This document shows positions 35,014 through 44,189 of a stretch of DNA of 64,000 nt, piece after piece. Below the pieces are notes generated by a model, which searched no databases, was not told the origin of the DNA, and saw only the letters and a program-made list of their open reading frames with translations. Each line of letters starts with the position of its first letter. The stretch's first letter is position 1. This DNA is from Burkholderia puraquae (GTDB lineage: Bacteria; Pseudomonadota; Gammaproteobacteria; Burkholderiales; Burkholderiaceae). Location: positions 183 to 64,182 of the forward strand of contig NZ_NBYX01000027.1 in the NCBI RefSeq assembly GCF_002099195.1, read 5' to 3'. Both the position numbers and the translations under genes were made by a program.

Positions 35014-36312
35014 ATGCAACTCCTCACGATCGGAATCAATCACCACACTGCGCCTGTCGCCCTGCGCGAACGCGTGGCGTTTCCGCTCGAGCAGATCAAG
35101 CCGGCTCTCGTCACGTTCAAGAACGTGTTTCTCGGCCCCCAGGCGCCCAATACGCCCGAAGCGGCGATCCTCTCCACCTGCAACCGCACCGAACTGTATT
35201 GCGCGACAGACGATCGCGCGGCCCGCGAAGGCGCGGTCCGCTGGCTGTCGGAGTACCACCGGATTCCGGTCGACGAGCTCGCACCGCACGTCTATGCGCT
35301 GCCGCAGTCGGAAGCGGTCCGGCACGCATTCCGCGTCGCCTCCGGCCTCGATTCGATGGTGCTCGGCGAAACGCAGATTCTGGGCCAGATGAAGGACGCC
35401 GTCCGCACCGCGACGGAAGCCGGCGCGCTCGGCACCTATCTGAACCAGTTGTTCCAGCGCACATTCGCGGTGGCGAAGGAAGTGCGCGGCACGACCGAAA
35501 TCGGCACGCAGTCGGTGTCGATGGCCGCCGCCGCGGTGCGCCTCGCGCAACGGATCTTCGAAAAAGTGTCCGATCAGCGCGTGCTGTTCATCGGCGCTGG
35601 CGAGATGATCGAGCTGTGCGCGACGCACTTCGCCGCGCAAGGCCCGCGCGAACTCGTCGTCGCGAACCGCACGGCCGAACGCGGCCAGCGCCTCGCCGAA
35701 CGTTTCAACGGCCGCGCGATGCCGCTCGCGGATCTACCGACCCGCATGCACGAATTCGACATCATCGTGTCGTGCACGGCGTCGACGCTGCCGATCATCG
35801 GCCTCGGCGCCGTCGAGCGCGCGGTAAAGGCGCGCCGCCACCGGCCGATCTTCATGGTCGATCTCGCGGTGCCGCGCGACATCGAGCCCGAAGTCGGCAA
35901 GCTGAAGGACGTGTTCCTCTACACCGTCGACGATCTCGGCGCGATCGTGCGCGAAGGCAACGCATCACGCCAGGCCGCCGTTGCGCAGGCCGAAGCGATC
36001 ATCGAGACGCGCGTGCAGAATTTCATGCAATGGCTCGACACGCGCAGCGTCGTGCCGGTGATCCGTCACATGCATACACAGGCCGACGCGCTGCGCCGGG
36101 CCGAAGTCGACAAGGCGCAGAAGCTGCTCGCGCGCGGCGACGATCCGGCCGCCGTGCTCGAAGCGCTGTCGCAGGCGCTGACCAACAAGCTGATCCACGG
36201 CCCGACGAGCGCGCTCAACCGCGTGAACGGCGCCGATCGCGATTCGCTGATCGACCTGATGCGCGGCTTCTACCAGCACGCGCCGCGCTCGAACGACCAG
36301 TCCGGCCACTAG
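35014..36312 (+). CDS. hemA: Glutamyl-tRNA reductase
   Basis: A 432-residue enzyme for the first committed step of C5 heme synthesis, reducing glutamyl-tRNA to glutamate-1-semialdehyde. The catalytic Cys is in LSTCNRTELY (near 50). NADPH-domain segments GAGEMIELCATHFA and VANRTAERG are present, and a C-terminal dimerisation helix region ends the protein. It heads the conserved hemA-prfA-prmC order. Confidence 0.96.
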   Translation: MQLLTIGINHHTAPVALRERVAFPLEQIKPALVTFKNVFLGPQAPNTPEAAILSTCNRTELYCATDDRAAREGAVRWLSEYHRIPVDELAPHVYALPQSEAVRHAFRVASGLDSMVLGETQILGQMKDAVRTATEAGALGTYLNQLFQRTFAVAKEVRGTTEIGTQSVSMAAAAVRLAQRIFEKVSDQRVLFIGAGEMIELCATHFAAQGPRELVVANRTAERGQRLAERFNGRAMPLADLPTRMHEFDIIVSCTASTLPIIGLGAVERAVKARRHRPIFMVDLAVPRDIEPEVGKLKDVFLYTVDDLGAIVREGNASRQAAVAQAEAIIETRVQNFMQWLDTRSVVPVIRHMHTQADALRRAEVDKAQKLLARGDDPAAVLEALSQALTNKLIHGPTSALNRVNGADRDSLIDLMRGFYQHAPRSNDQSGH

Positions 36313-36394
36313 CGCCGGCCGATCGCCCTGCCGCCGGCCGCGCGCCGGCCTATCCTTTCCGAATACCCCTTGCCCGGGAGCGCCGCTCCACACC

Positions 36395-37477
36395 ATGAAG
36401 ACGAGCATGCAACGCAAGCTCGACCAGCTGTCCACACGGCTGGCCGAACTGAACGACCTGCTGAGCCGCGAAAACGTCACGGCCGACCTCGACCAGTACC
36501 GCAAGCTCACGCGTGAACATGCGGAACTCGGCCCGGTGGTCGAACAGTACGCGCTGTGGCGCCAGTCGCGCAGCGACGAGACGGCCGCGCAGGAGCTGCT
36601 CGGCGATCTGTCGATGCGCGACTTCGCGGAAGACGAAATTCGCAGCGCGCGCGAGAGCATGACCCGCCTCGAGACCGAGCTGCAGAAAATGCTGCTGCCG
36701 AAGGATCCGAACGACGACCGCAACATCTTCGTCGAAATCCGTGCGGGTACGGGCGGCGACGAATCGGCGCTGTTCGCAGGCGACCTGCTGCGCATGTACC
36801 TGCGCTTCGCGGAACGCCAGCGCTGGCAGGTCGAAATGATGTCGGAGAGCGCGTCGGATCTCGGCGGCTACAAGGAAGTGATCGTGCGGATCGCGGGCCA
36901 GGGCGCGTATTCGCGCCTGAAGTTCGAATCGGGCGGCCATCGCGTGCAGCGCGTGCCCGCGACCGAAACGCAGGGGCGCATCCACACGTCCGCATGCACG
37001 GTTGCAGTGATGCCGGAAGCCGACGAAATCGGCGAGGTCGAGATCAATCCGGCCGACCTGCGGATCGACACGTTCCGCGCGTCCGGCGCGGGCGGCCAGC
37101 ACATCAACAAGACCGATTCGGCGGTGCGCGTCACGCACATCCCGACCGGGATCGTCGTCGAGTGCCAGGACGACCGTTCGCAGCACAAGAACAAGGATCG
37201 TGCGCTGAAAGTGCTCGCCGCGCGCATCAAGGACAAGCAGTACCACGAGCAGCACGCGAAGGAAGCCGCGACGCGCAAGAGCCTGATCGGCTCCGGCGAC
37301 CGCTCGGAACGGATCCGCACGTACAACTTCCCGCAGGGCCGGATGACCGACCACCGGATCAACCTGACGCTGTACCGGCTCGAGGCGATCATGGACGGCG
37401 ACCTCGACGAACTGATCCGCGCGCTGGTCAGCGAGCACCAGGCCGAACTGCTCGCGTCGCTCGGCGATGCCGACTGA
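36395..37477 (+). CDS. prfA: Peptide chain release factor 1
   Basis: A 360-residue class I release factor. GGQ is in RASGAGGQHINKTDSAVR (near 231-237). The UAA/UAG-reading PxT-type tripeptide region is in HRVQRVPATETQGR. It hydrolyses peptidyl-tRNA at UAA and UAG stops. The downstream prmC product methylates its GGQ glutamine, and the two genes are adjacent here. Confidence 0.96.
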   Translation: MKTSMQRKLDQLSTRLAELNDLLSRENVTADLDQYRKLTREHAELGPVVEQYALWRQSRSDETAAQELLGDLSMRDFAEDEIRSARESMTRLETELQKMLLPKDPNDDRNIFVEIRAGTGGDESALFAGDLLRMYLRFAERQRWQVEMMSESASDLGGYKEVIVRIAGQGAYSRLKFESGGHRVQRVPATETQGRIHTSACTVAVMPEADEIGEVEINPADLRIDTFRASGAGGQHINKTDSAVRVTHIPTGIVVECQDDRSQHKNKDRALKVLAARIKDKQYHEQHAKEAATRKSLIGSGDRSERIRTYNFPQGRMTDHRINLTLYRLEAIMDGDLDELIRALVSEHQAELLASLGDAD

Positions 37478-37484
37478 GGCCGCG

Positions 37485-38327
37485 ATGCCCGACACCACCG
37501 CCGAAGAACTGCTGCGTGCGTCCCCGCTCGACGCGGTCGATGCACGCGTGCTGCTTGCGCACGCGCTCGGCTGGACCCGCACGCAACTGATCACGCGCGG
37601 CGACGCGCCGCTCGACGCGGCCGCGGTCGAACGCTACCGTGCGCTCGAGGCGCGTCGCATGGCCGGCGAGCCGGTTGCGCAACTCGTCGGGATACGCGAA
37701 TTCTTCGGCCGGCCGTTCGACGTGACGCCCGACGTGCTGATCCCGCGCCCTGAAACCGAACTGCTCGTCGAAGCCGCACTCGATGCAATCGACGGGCTGC
37801 CGCATCCGGCCGTGCTCGATCTCGGCACGGGCAGCGGCGCGATTGCCGTCTCCGTCGCTGCCGAGCGGCCCGACGCACGCGTGTGGGCGCTCGACCGTTC
37901 ACCGGCCGCGCTCGAGGTCGCGCAACGCAACGCAGGCAAGCTGCTCGACGTGCACCGCCCCGGCGGCCCGCTGCACTGGCTGCAGAGCGACTGGTACGCA
38001 GCACTCGATCCGGCGCTCGCCTTCGACACGATCGTCAGCAACCCGCCATACATCGCGCGGCACGATCCGCACCTCACGCAGGGCGATCTGCGTTTCGAGC
38101 CGCGCGGCGCACTTACCGACGATGCCGATGGCCTCAGCGCGATCCGCACGATCGTCGCGGGCGCCGGCACCTACCTGAAACCGGGCGGCACGCTCTGGAT
38201 CGAGCACGGCTACGACCAGGCCGAGGCCGTGCGCGCGGTGCTCGCCTCGCACGGCTTCGTCGCGGTCGAGTCGCTCGCCGATCTGGCCGCGATCGAACGC
38301 ACGACAGGCGGCCGCCTGCCGGGCTGA
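37485..38327 (+). CDS. prmC: Release factor glutamine methyltransferase
   Basis: A 280-residue SAM-dependent methyltransferase. An N-terminal helical domain precedes the SAM motif VLDLGTGSGAIAVS and the catalytic NPPY in IVSNPPYIA. It N5-methylates the Gln of the release-factor GGQ motif. Two starts are possible: ATG at 37467 overlapping the prfA stop, or ATG at 37485 eight bases after it; the latter is chosen because GAGG lies upstream. Coupling to prfA is likely either way. Confidence 0.94.
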   Translation: MPDTTAEELLRASPLDAVDARVLLAHALGWTRTQLITRGDAPLDAAAVERYRALEARRMAGEPVAQLVGIREFFGRPFDVTPDVLIPRPETELLVEAALDAIDGLPHPAVLDLGTGSGAIAVSVAAERPDARVWALDRSPAALEVAQRNAGKLLDVHRPGGPLHWLQSDWYAALDPALAFDTIVSNPPYIARHDPHLTQGDLRFEPRGALTDDADGLSAIRTIVAGAGTYLKPGGTLWIEHGYDQAEAVRAVLASHGFVAVESLADLAAIERTTGGRLPG

Positions 38328-38394
38328 TGCCCGGCCCGCCCGGTTGAAATCCGCTATCATTTCGATCTAACGCCCCGCTAACGCAAGGTCAGTC

Positions 38395-38706
38395 ATGGAC
38401 ACCCAACAACGTATCAAGCAAATCGTCGACGAAAACCAGGTCGTGCTCTTCATGAAGGGCAACGCACAATTCCCGATGTGCGGCTTCTCTGGCCGCGCCA
38501 TCCAGGTGCTGAAGGCCTGTGGCGTCGATCAGTTCAAGACGGTCAACGTGCTCGAAGACGACGAGATCCGCCAGGGCATCAAGGCATTCTCGAACTGGCC
38601 GACCATCCCGCAGCTCTACGTGAAGGGCGAATTCATCGGCGGCTCGGACATCATGATGGAGATGTACCAGTCGGGCGAACTGCAGCAACTGTTCGCCGCC
38701 GCGTAA
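38395..38706 (+). CDS. grxD: Monothiol glutaredoxin, Grx4 type
   Basis: A 103-residue monothiol glutaredoxin with active site CGFS (in QFPMCGFSGRA), the WPTIPQLYV cis-Pro segment and GGSDIMMEM for glutathione contact. Such proteins carry and transfer [2Fe-2S] clusters. It lies 67 bases after prmC and 16 bases before ubiX. Confidence 0.95.
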   Translation: MDTQQRIKQIVDENQVVLFMKGNAQFPMCGFSGRAIQVLKACGVDQFKTVNVLEDDEIRQGIKAFSNWPTIPQLYVKGEFIGGSDIMMEMYQSGELQQLFAAA

Positions 38707-38722
38707 TACGCCCCCTCTTTCG

Positions 38723-39319
38723 ATGGCATCTCCCAGCGCGCCGCCACGCCGGCTGATCGTCGCGATCACCGGCGCCACCGGCGCGATCTACGGCGTCCGG
38801 CTGCTCGACCTGCTGCGCGCCGCCGGCGGCGTCGAAACGCACCTGCTGATTTCGAACGCCGGCTGGCTCAACATCCAGCATGAACTGAAGCTGCCGAAAG
38901 CCGATGTCGAAAGCCGTGCGGACGTCGTGCACTCGGTGCGCGACGTCGGCGCGACGATCGCATCGGGGTCGTTCGCGACCGACGGGATGGTGATCGCGCC
39001 ATGCTCGATGAAGACGCTCGCGAGCGTCGCGCACGGGCTGTCCGACAACCTGATCACGCGCGCGGCCGACGTCACGCTGAAGGAACGCCGCCGCCTCGTG
39101 CTGATGGTGCGCGAAACGCCGTTCAACCTCGCGCATCTGCGCAACATGACCGCCGTCACCGAGATGGGCGGCATCGTCTTTCCGCCGCTGCCCGCGTTCT
39201 ATGCGATGCCGAAGACGATCGAGGAGCTCGTTGACCAGACCGTCACGCGCGTACTCGACCTGTTCTCGCTCAGCGCACCGCTGACGACGCCGTGGGCCGG
39301 CATCCGGCACGCGCAGTAA
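38723..39319 (+). CDS. ubiX: Flavin prenyltransferase UbiX
   Basis: A 198-residue flavoprotein. Diagnostic segments are the N-terminal ITGATGAIYGVRLLDLL, GSFATDGMVIAPCSMKTLASVAHG and RRLVLMVRETPFN. It makes prenylated FMN for UbiD-type decarboxylases. The partner ubiD is not in this window. It ends the hemA-to-ubiX run. Confidence 0.94.
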   Translation: MASPSAPPRRLIVAITGATGAIYGVRLLDLLRAAGGVETHLLISNAGWLNIQHELKLPKADVESRADVVHSVRDVGATIASGSFATDGMVIAPCSMKTLASVAHGLSDNLITRAADVTLKERRRLVLMVRETPFNLAHLRNMTAVTEMGGIVFPPLPAFYAMPKTIEELVDQTVTRVLDLFSLSAPLTTPWAGIRHAQ

Positions 39320-39471
39320 GCGCACGCCCGCCGATCCGTTCTTCGCGCATCTTCGCCGATTTCCACGGAAACTCGTTCGATTTCACGACTGCGGCACCCA
39401 TCTGCCGTAGCGCGCACCGCGCCTCCGTTATTATCAACAAACAAGCGTCAATCAAATTCCGAATCACGGAT

Positions 39472-39499
39472 TTATCAATATTCGGTGTGCGCCTATAGT
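39472..39499 (+). promoter_or_regulatory. Candidate promoter of the dioxygenase gene
   Basis: TTATCA (39472-39477), 16 bases, TATAGT (39494-39499), in an AT-rich patch (39425-39500) that stands out from its surroundings. It would start transcription about 24 bases before the ATG at 39530. Confidence 0.55.
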
Positions 39500-39529
39500 C
39501 ACAGGCAAATCCCTTTGCAGGCCACCACC

Positions 39530-40321
39530 ATGAACCGCTTGCCTTCGCTGTACCTGTCCCACGGCGCGCCGACGCTGCCGATCGACCCGACGATGCCGTC
39601 CGGCGCGTTCACGCACCTCGGTGCCGAATTGCCGCGCCCGCGCGCAGTGCTGATGCTGTCCGCGCACTGGGGCACGCAGCGGCCCGTCGCCAGCATCGCC
39701 GCGCATCCGGAAACGATCCACGATTTCTACGGTTTTCCGCAGGCGCTGTACGACATCCGCTACCCGGCACCCGGCGCGCCCGACGTCGCCGAGCGCGCGG
39801 CCGGGCTACTGAATGCGGCCGGCATCGCGACCGCGACGACCGAGCACGGGCTCGACCACGGCGCGTGGGTGCCGATGCTGCTGATGTTCCCGGAGGCCGA
39901 CGTGCCCGTGGCCCAGCTGTCGATCCAGCCGCGCGCGGATGCGGCGCACCACTTCGCGCTCGGCCGCGCGCTGCGACCGCTGCGCGACGAAGGCGTGATG
40001 GTGATCGGCTCGGGCCAGATCACGCACAATCTGCGTGCCGCCGATTTCGGTGCGACACCGGAGGATGCGGACCCGCGCGTCGCGGAATTCACCGACTGGT
40101 TCGAGGCGAAGCTGGCCGCGCGCGACGTCGACGCACTGCTCGACTACCGTCGGCAAGCGCCGCACGCGGCGCTGATGCATCCGACCGACGAGCATCTGCT
40201 GCCGGTATTCACGGCGCTCGGCGCGGCGGACGACGACTACCAGCTCGGCATCCAGTCGCTCGGCACGTACCAGCGCGTGCTTGCGATGACGAACTACGTG
40301 TTCGCGAGCGCCAACACCTGA
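39530..40321 (+). CDS. Class III extradiol dioxygenase (DODA/YgiD type)
   Basis: A 263-residue LigB-superfamily protein. Metal-ligand histidines are expected in SLYLSHGAPT (His near 11), SAHWGTQ, and HGLDHGAWVP; the IGSGQITHN and MHPTDEHLLPV segments are also conserved. Relatives such as E. coli YgiD and plant DODA open the ring of DOPA-like catechols. The natural substrate is unknown. The ATG at 39530 follows the promoter above; an earlier in-frame start would lie upstream of the predicted transcript start. Confidence 0.87.
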   Translation: MNRLPSLYLSHGAPTLPIDPTMPSGAFTHLGAELPRPRAVLMLSAHWGTQRPVASIAAHPETIHDFYGFPQALYDIRYPAPGAPDVAERAAGLLNAAGIATATTEHGLDHGAWVPMLLMFPEADVPVAQLSIQPRADAAHHFALGRALRPLRDEGVMVIGSGQITHNLRAADFGATPEDADPRVAEFTDWFEAKLAARDVDALLDYRRQAPHAALMHPTDEHLLPVFTALGAADDDYQLGIQSLGTYQRVLAMTNYVFASANT

Positions 40322-40348
40322 GCCGCGACGCAACCGTCGGCCACAAAG

Positions 40349-40387
40349 AAAAAGCCCGCCCGAGCATCGCTCGGGCGGGCTTTTTTT
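40349..40387. terminator. Bidirectional terminator between the dioxygenase and the permease
   Basis: AAAAAGCCCGCCCGAGC pairs with GCTCGGGCGGGCTTTTT over an ATC loop, with T-tracts on both strands. Confidence 0.9.
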
Positions 40388-40430
40388 CCGCTGCTTGCTG
40401 CCGCCGCCGAATCCGGCGGCAGGTCACGCG

Positions 40431-42029
40431 TCAGGCACCGACCCCTTCGAGGATCTCGTCGTGCGACTCACGCTCGTCGAGATACTGGGTCCGGTAGCCC
40501 GTATTCACACCCCAGAAGTAGAACACCAGCGAGATCGCCGCGACGATCAGCATGTCCCAGCCGTACGGCAGGTAGCCGTGACCGCCGAATTCCTTGCTGC
40601 CGATCAGCGACAGCACGGCCATCGTCGGCAGGTACGCAACCAGCCACCATGCGGCCTTCAGGTCGGCGCCCCAGCCGGTCCAGCCCGATTTCGCCTGGAA
40701 GTAGAAGTACACCGGCAGCGCGACGATCATCAGCAGGATGATTTCGCCCGTCAGCGGCCACTTCGCCCAGTACAGGATCAGCGATGCGCACACGAATGCG
40801 AACGGAGCGATCAGCTTCATCAGCGGAATCGACAACGGACGCTCGATGTCGGTCGCGGAGCGGCGCAGCGCCATCAGGCTGATCGGGCCGGTCAGGTACG
40901 AGATCACCGTTGCGACCGAGATCACCGCCGCGAGCGAGCTCCAGCCGCGGAAGAAGAACAGGAAGATGAACGACACGAGCAGGTTGAACCACATCGCCTG
41001 GCGCGGCACGCCGTAGATCGGGTGCACGTTGCCGAACATCTTCGGCATCGTGTTGTTGCGCTCCATCGCGTAGATCATGCGGGTGGTGGTCGCCATGTAG
41101 GTCGTCCCGGTACCGCTCGGGCTGATGAACGCGTCGACGTACAACAGGATCGCCAGCCAGTTCAGGTTCAGCGCAATCGCGAGTTCCGCGAACGGCGACG
41201 AGAAGTTGAAGTGCGCCCAGCCCTTCGCGACGTCGGCCGGATTCACCGAACCGATGTAGGCCATCTGCAGCAGCACGTAGATCACGAGTGCGAGCAGGAT
41301 CGACGTGATCACCGCGAACGGCACGCTGCGCGACGGGTTGCGCGCTTCACCGGCCAGGTTCACCGGGCTCTGGAAGCCGTTGAACGCGAACACGATGCCG
41401 CTCGTCGCGACCGCGGTCAGCACGGCCGACCAGCCGTACGGCGCGAAGCTCGCATTGGATGCGGTGCCGAGGTTCTCCGCATGGAAGCTCGTCAGCATCA
41501 GGCCGAGGATCGTGAGGCCGGGGATCAGGAACTTGAAGATCGTGATCGCCGTGTTCGCCCGCGCGAAGGCCTTGACGCCCCAGTAGTTCAGCATGAAGTA
41601 GATGACGACCAGCACGGCCGACAGCAGCAGGCCGAGTGTCTGCAATTCGCCGTTCACGAACAAGGCATGCGCCCACGGATACGGCCACGTGCTCATGTAC
41701 TGGATCGACGCTTCGGCCTCGATCGGAATCACGGATACGATCGCGATCCAGTTCGCCCAGGCGCTGATGAAGCCGACAAGCGAACCGTGCGAGTAGCGCG
41801 CGTACCGCACCATGCCACCCGATTCGGGGAACATTGCGCCCAGTTCCGCATACGTCAGTGCAATTGCGAGAATCACGACAGCGCCGATGATCCATGCGCA
41901 GATCGCCGCCGGACCGGCGATCTTCGCGGCCTTCCAGGCACCGAACAGCCAGCCCGAGCCGATAATCGAACCCAGCCCCGTCAGCATCAATGCAAACGGG
42001 CCGATGTTCCGTTGAATAGAACTCTTCAC
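40431..42029 (-). CDS. APC-family amino acid permease (YveA-like)
   Basis: A 532-residue permease with about 12 to 14 spans. The first helix carries the broken-helix motif GLGSIIGSGWLFGAWKAA, and FAFNGFQSPVNLAGEARNP marks the sixth-helix region. Its shape resembles B. subtilis YveA, an aspartate/glutamate-proton symporter, but substrate specificity cannot be read reliably. GTG at 42029 is the start, with an AGGAGAGG site. An eight-G tract lies about 80 bases upstream. Confidence 0.82.
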   Translation of the reverse strand: MKSSIQRNIGPFALMLTGLGSIIGSGWLFGAWKAAKIAGPAAICAWIIGAVVILAIALTYAELGAMFPESGGMVRYARYSHGSLVGFISAWANWIAIVSVIPIEAEASIQYMSTWPYPWAHALFVNGELQTLGLLLSAVLVVIYFMLNYWGVKAFARANTAITIFKFLIPGLTILGLMLTSFHAENLGTASNASFAPYGWSAVLTAVATSGIVFAFNGFQSPVNLAGEARNPSRSVPFAVITSILLALVIYVLLQMAYIGSVNPADVAKGWAHFNFSSPFAELAIALNLNWLAILLYVDAFISPSGTGTTYMATTTRMIYAMERNNTMPKMFGNVHPIYGVPRQAMWFNLLVSFIFLFFFRGWSSLAAVISVATVISYLTGPISLMALRRSATDIERPLSIPLMKLIAPFAFVCASLILYWAKWPLTGEIILLMIVALPVYFYFQAKSGWTGWGADLKAAWWLVAYLPTMAVLSLIGSKEFGGHGYLPYGWDMLIVAAISLVFYFWGVNTGYRTQYLDERESHDEILEGVGA

Positions 42030-42106
42030 ATCCTCTCCTGTGTCTCAAAAAGCATGGTCGGCCCGCGGTCCGGGATCGGCTCGGACAGCACCGCGCATGC
42101 AATTTT

Positions 42107-42114
42107 GGGGGGGG
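42107..42114. repeat. G8 homopolymer in the permease-cspA gap
   Basis: Eight consecutive G in aattttgggggggg. It lies 78 bases upstream of the permease start, the longest single-base run I noticed in the window. Such tracts can vary in length by slippage. Confidence 0.6.
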
Positions 42115-42274
42115 CGAGTCACCCGATCGGGGCAACCCGGCCACGCGGCGCGTAGTTTAACGGTTGCACCTGAAACGTGGCGCCAAAATCGTTCGGCCCC
42201 TACAAAAAATTCGCATCGTTTGCAAGCTTTGTAAACCTGATATACGCAATAACCCTGAGTTAATGGAAATCCGG

Positions 42275-42303
42275 TTGACCACGCGGTCGATAAGCCGTAT
42301 AAA
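42275..42303 (+). promoter_or_regulatory. cspA promoter and long cold-shock leader
   Basis: TTGACC (42275-42280), exactly 17 bases, TATAAA (42298-42303): the best sigma-70 match in the window. The start would be near 42310, leaving about 140 untranslated bases before the ATG. Long leaders that refold with temperature are typical of cspA-family genes. The stretch 42030-42274 otherwise holds only the G8 tract. Confidence 0.75.
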
Positions 42304-42450
42304 GAACCTCGCAGGATTTCAAGTGGCGAGTGAATTGGTTCTTTCGTAGTTCGCCCATCAACGGTACTCCGGTTGGTCCTATTACCCCTTCCTTGATTTT
42401 CCGCACCCCATGGGCTTCGGCCCCGTTTTATCTTTTTAGGAACAAGTAAC

Positions 42451-42654
42451 ATGGCAACCGGTACCGTCAAGTGGTTCAATGACGCAAAGGGCTTCGGCTT
42501 CATCACCCCGGAAGGCGGCGGCGACGATCTGTTCGCGCACTTCTCGGAAATCCGCACGGAAGGCTTCAAGACGCTGCAAGAAAACCAGAAGGTTGAATTC
42601 GAAGTGAAGACGGGCCCGAAGGGTCTGCAAGCTGCGAACATCAAGCCGATGTAA
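42451..42654 (+). CDS. cspA: Cold-shock protein, CspA family
   Basis: A 67-residue single cold-shock domain. RNP1 is KGFGFITP and RNP2 is DLFAHFSEI. It is a single-stranded nucleic acid chaperone. The AGGAAC site precedes the ATG, and a strong terminator follows within 25 bases, so it is monocistronic. The family symbol is used loosely, since Burkholderia carries several paralogues. Confidence 0.93.
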   Translation: MATGTVKWFNDAKGFGFITPEGGGDDLFAHFSEIRTEGFKTLQENQKVEFEVKTGPKGLQAANIKPM

Positions 42655-42676
42655 GTTTTGCGCGAGATTTCGTGTT

Positions 42677-42704
42677 AAAAAGCCCCGCTTCGGCGGGGCT
42701 TTTT
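42677..42704. terminator. Bidirectional terminator between cspA and the Hsp70-like gene
   Basis: AAAAAGCCCCGC pairs with GCGGGGCTTTTT over a TTCG tetraloop; T-tracts on both strands. Confidence 0.92.
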
Positions 42705-42750
42705 GTTTTTCGGCGCTGGTCCGGCACGGTGGCCTTGCGGCCGCCGCCGT

Positions 42751-44001
42751 TCAGCCGAACAATCGCTGCGCGTGAATGCCAAGGCCCGTCGCGACACTCG
42801 CGAGGCGGTCGCCGAACACCGGCTGTGCATCCGGGAACGCACCCGCAAGCGCGCCCGACAGGAACGCGAGCCCCGTCGAGCCGCCGGTGAAATACAGCGC
42901 GCCGACATCGCGCGGCGCCACACCCGCGAGCCGCACCGTCTCGCGCGCGGCGTCGACGATGCGCGCGGTGTCGTCGTGGCTCGCATCGACGAGGCGGCCG
43001 GCATCGAACGCGATCTGCAGATCCTCTTCCACGTCGTTCAGGTCGATCATCGTCTCCCCGCCCGCTGCAACGCCGATCTTCGCTTCTTCCGCACGCGCCA
43101 TCAGCGCGTGCCCGAGCCGCTGCTCGACCACGCTCGTGAGCCGGTCGTACTGCTGCACATCCCGGTACAGGTGCTTCATCAGCTTCAGCTCGCCGAGCCG
43201 CTTCGGCGTGTAGACCGTATTGATCAGGTGCCAAGTCGCGAGATCGAAGTAGATCTTGTTCGGCAGCTCGCGCCCTTCGGGGTCGAGCGAACGGTAGCCG
43301 AATGCGGGCAGGATCGCCGCCAGCTCGACGCGCCGGTCGTAATCGGTGCCCGCGACGTGCACGCCGTGATGGGCCAGCACGTCGTCCTTGCGCTCGAGCC
43401 GAGCCATCCGTTCTGGCCCGACGCGCACCAGCGAGAAGTCGGACGTACCGCCGCCGATGTCGGCGACGAGCACGAGGCGCTCCGCCTGCTGGCGCGATTC
43501 GTAGTCGAATGCGGCCGCGATCGGTTCGTACTGGAATTGGACGTCCGTGAAGCCGATCGACCGCGCGGCGGCCTCGAGCTGGTCCTGTGCGAGGCGGTCG
43601 GCGCGCGGATCGTCATCGACGAAGAACACGGGCCGGCCGAGCACCGCACGGCCGATCGGCGCACCCGCTCGGGTTTCGGCCCGGCGCTTCAGGTGCGTCA
43701 GGAAGCGCGCGATGATTTCGGTGTACGCGATCGCACTGCCGTCGCCGAGATCGGTCGTCGTTTCCGCGAGCGGCGAGCCGAGGATGCTCTTCATCGAGCG
43801 CATCAGCCGGCCGTCGAAACCGTCGATGTAGGAGGCCAGCGCCGCACGGCCGTATTCGACCGTCTCTTCGTCGTTGTTGAAGAAGATCGCGGTGGGCAGC
43901 GTCAGGTGGTCGCCCTCGACGGGCGCGAGGCGCATGCCGTCGCCGTCGGGCAGCGCCACGGCGGAATTGGACGTGCCGAAATCGATCGCGCAGTAAGTCA
44001 T
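42751..44001 (-). CDS. Hsp70-family chaperone-like protein (YegD type)
   Basis: A 416-residue actin/Hsp70-fold ATPase. Phosphate 1 is AIDFGTSNSAVA, phosphate 2 is VADIGGGTSDFS and the adenosine motif is FTGGSTGLAFLSG. There is no substrate-binding domain beyond the ATPase region, which matches E. coli YegD rather than DnaK (about 640 residues). The function is unknown. Convergent with cspA at a shared terminator. Confidence 0.87.
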   Translation of the reverse strand: MTYCAIDFGTSNSAVALPDGDGMRLAPVEGDHLTLPTAIFFNNDEETVEYGRAALASYIDGFDGRLMRSMKSILGSPLAETTTDLGDGSAIAYTEIIARFLTHLKRRAETRAGAPIGRAVLGRPVFFVDDDPRADRLAQDQLEAAARSIGFTDVQFQYEPIAAAFDYESRQQAERLVLVADIGGGTSDFSLVRVGPERMARLERKDDVLAHHGVHVAGTDYDRRVELAAILPAFGYRSLDPEGRELPNKIYFDLATWHLINTVYTPKRLGELKLMKHLYRDVQQYDRLTSVVEQRLGHALMARAEEAKIGVAAGGETMIDLNDVEEDLQIAFDAGRLVDASHDDTARIVDAARETVRLAGVAPRDVGALYFTGGSTGLAFLSGALAGAFPDAQPVFGDRLASVATGLGIHAQRLFG

Positions 44002-44189
44002 GGGAAGTTGCCGCAGCAGGGCCGGCGCGAAAACGGAAAGGACGGGCTTTTTAACATGAAGCCCGCGGGATCACAACCGGGGCCGGCCATCGGTGCCGTG
44101 CAACGGGCCCCGGCGGCAGCGGCGCGCGAGCTGGCGCGCCGCGGAGACATTCGGGCGGGATGCGCGATGCAGCCCGTCCGCCAGGCAGG

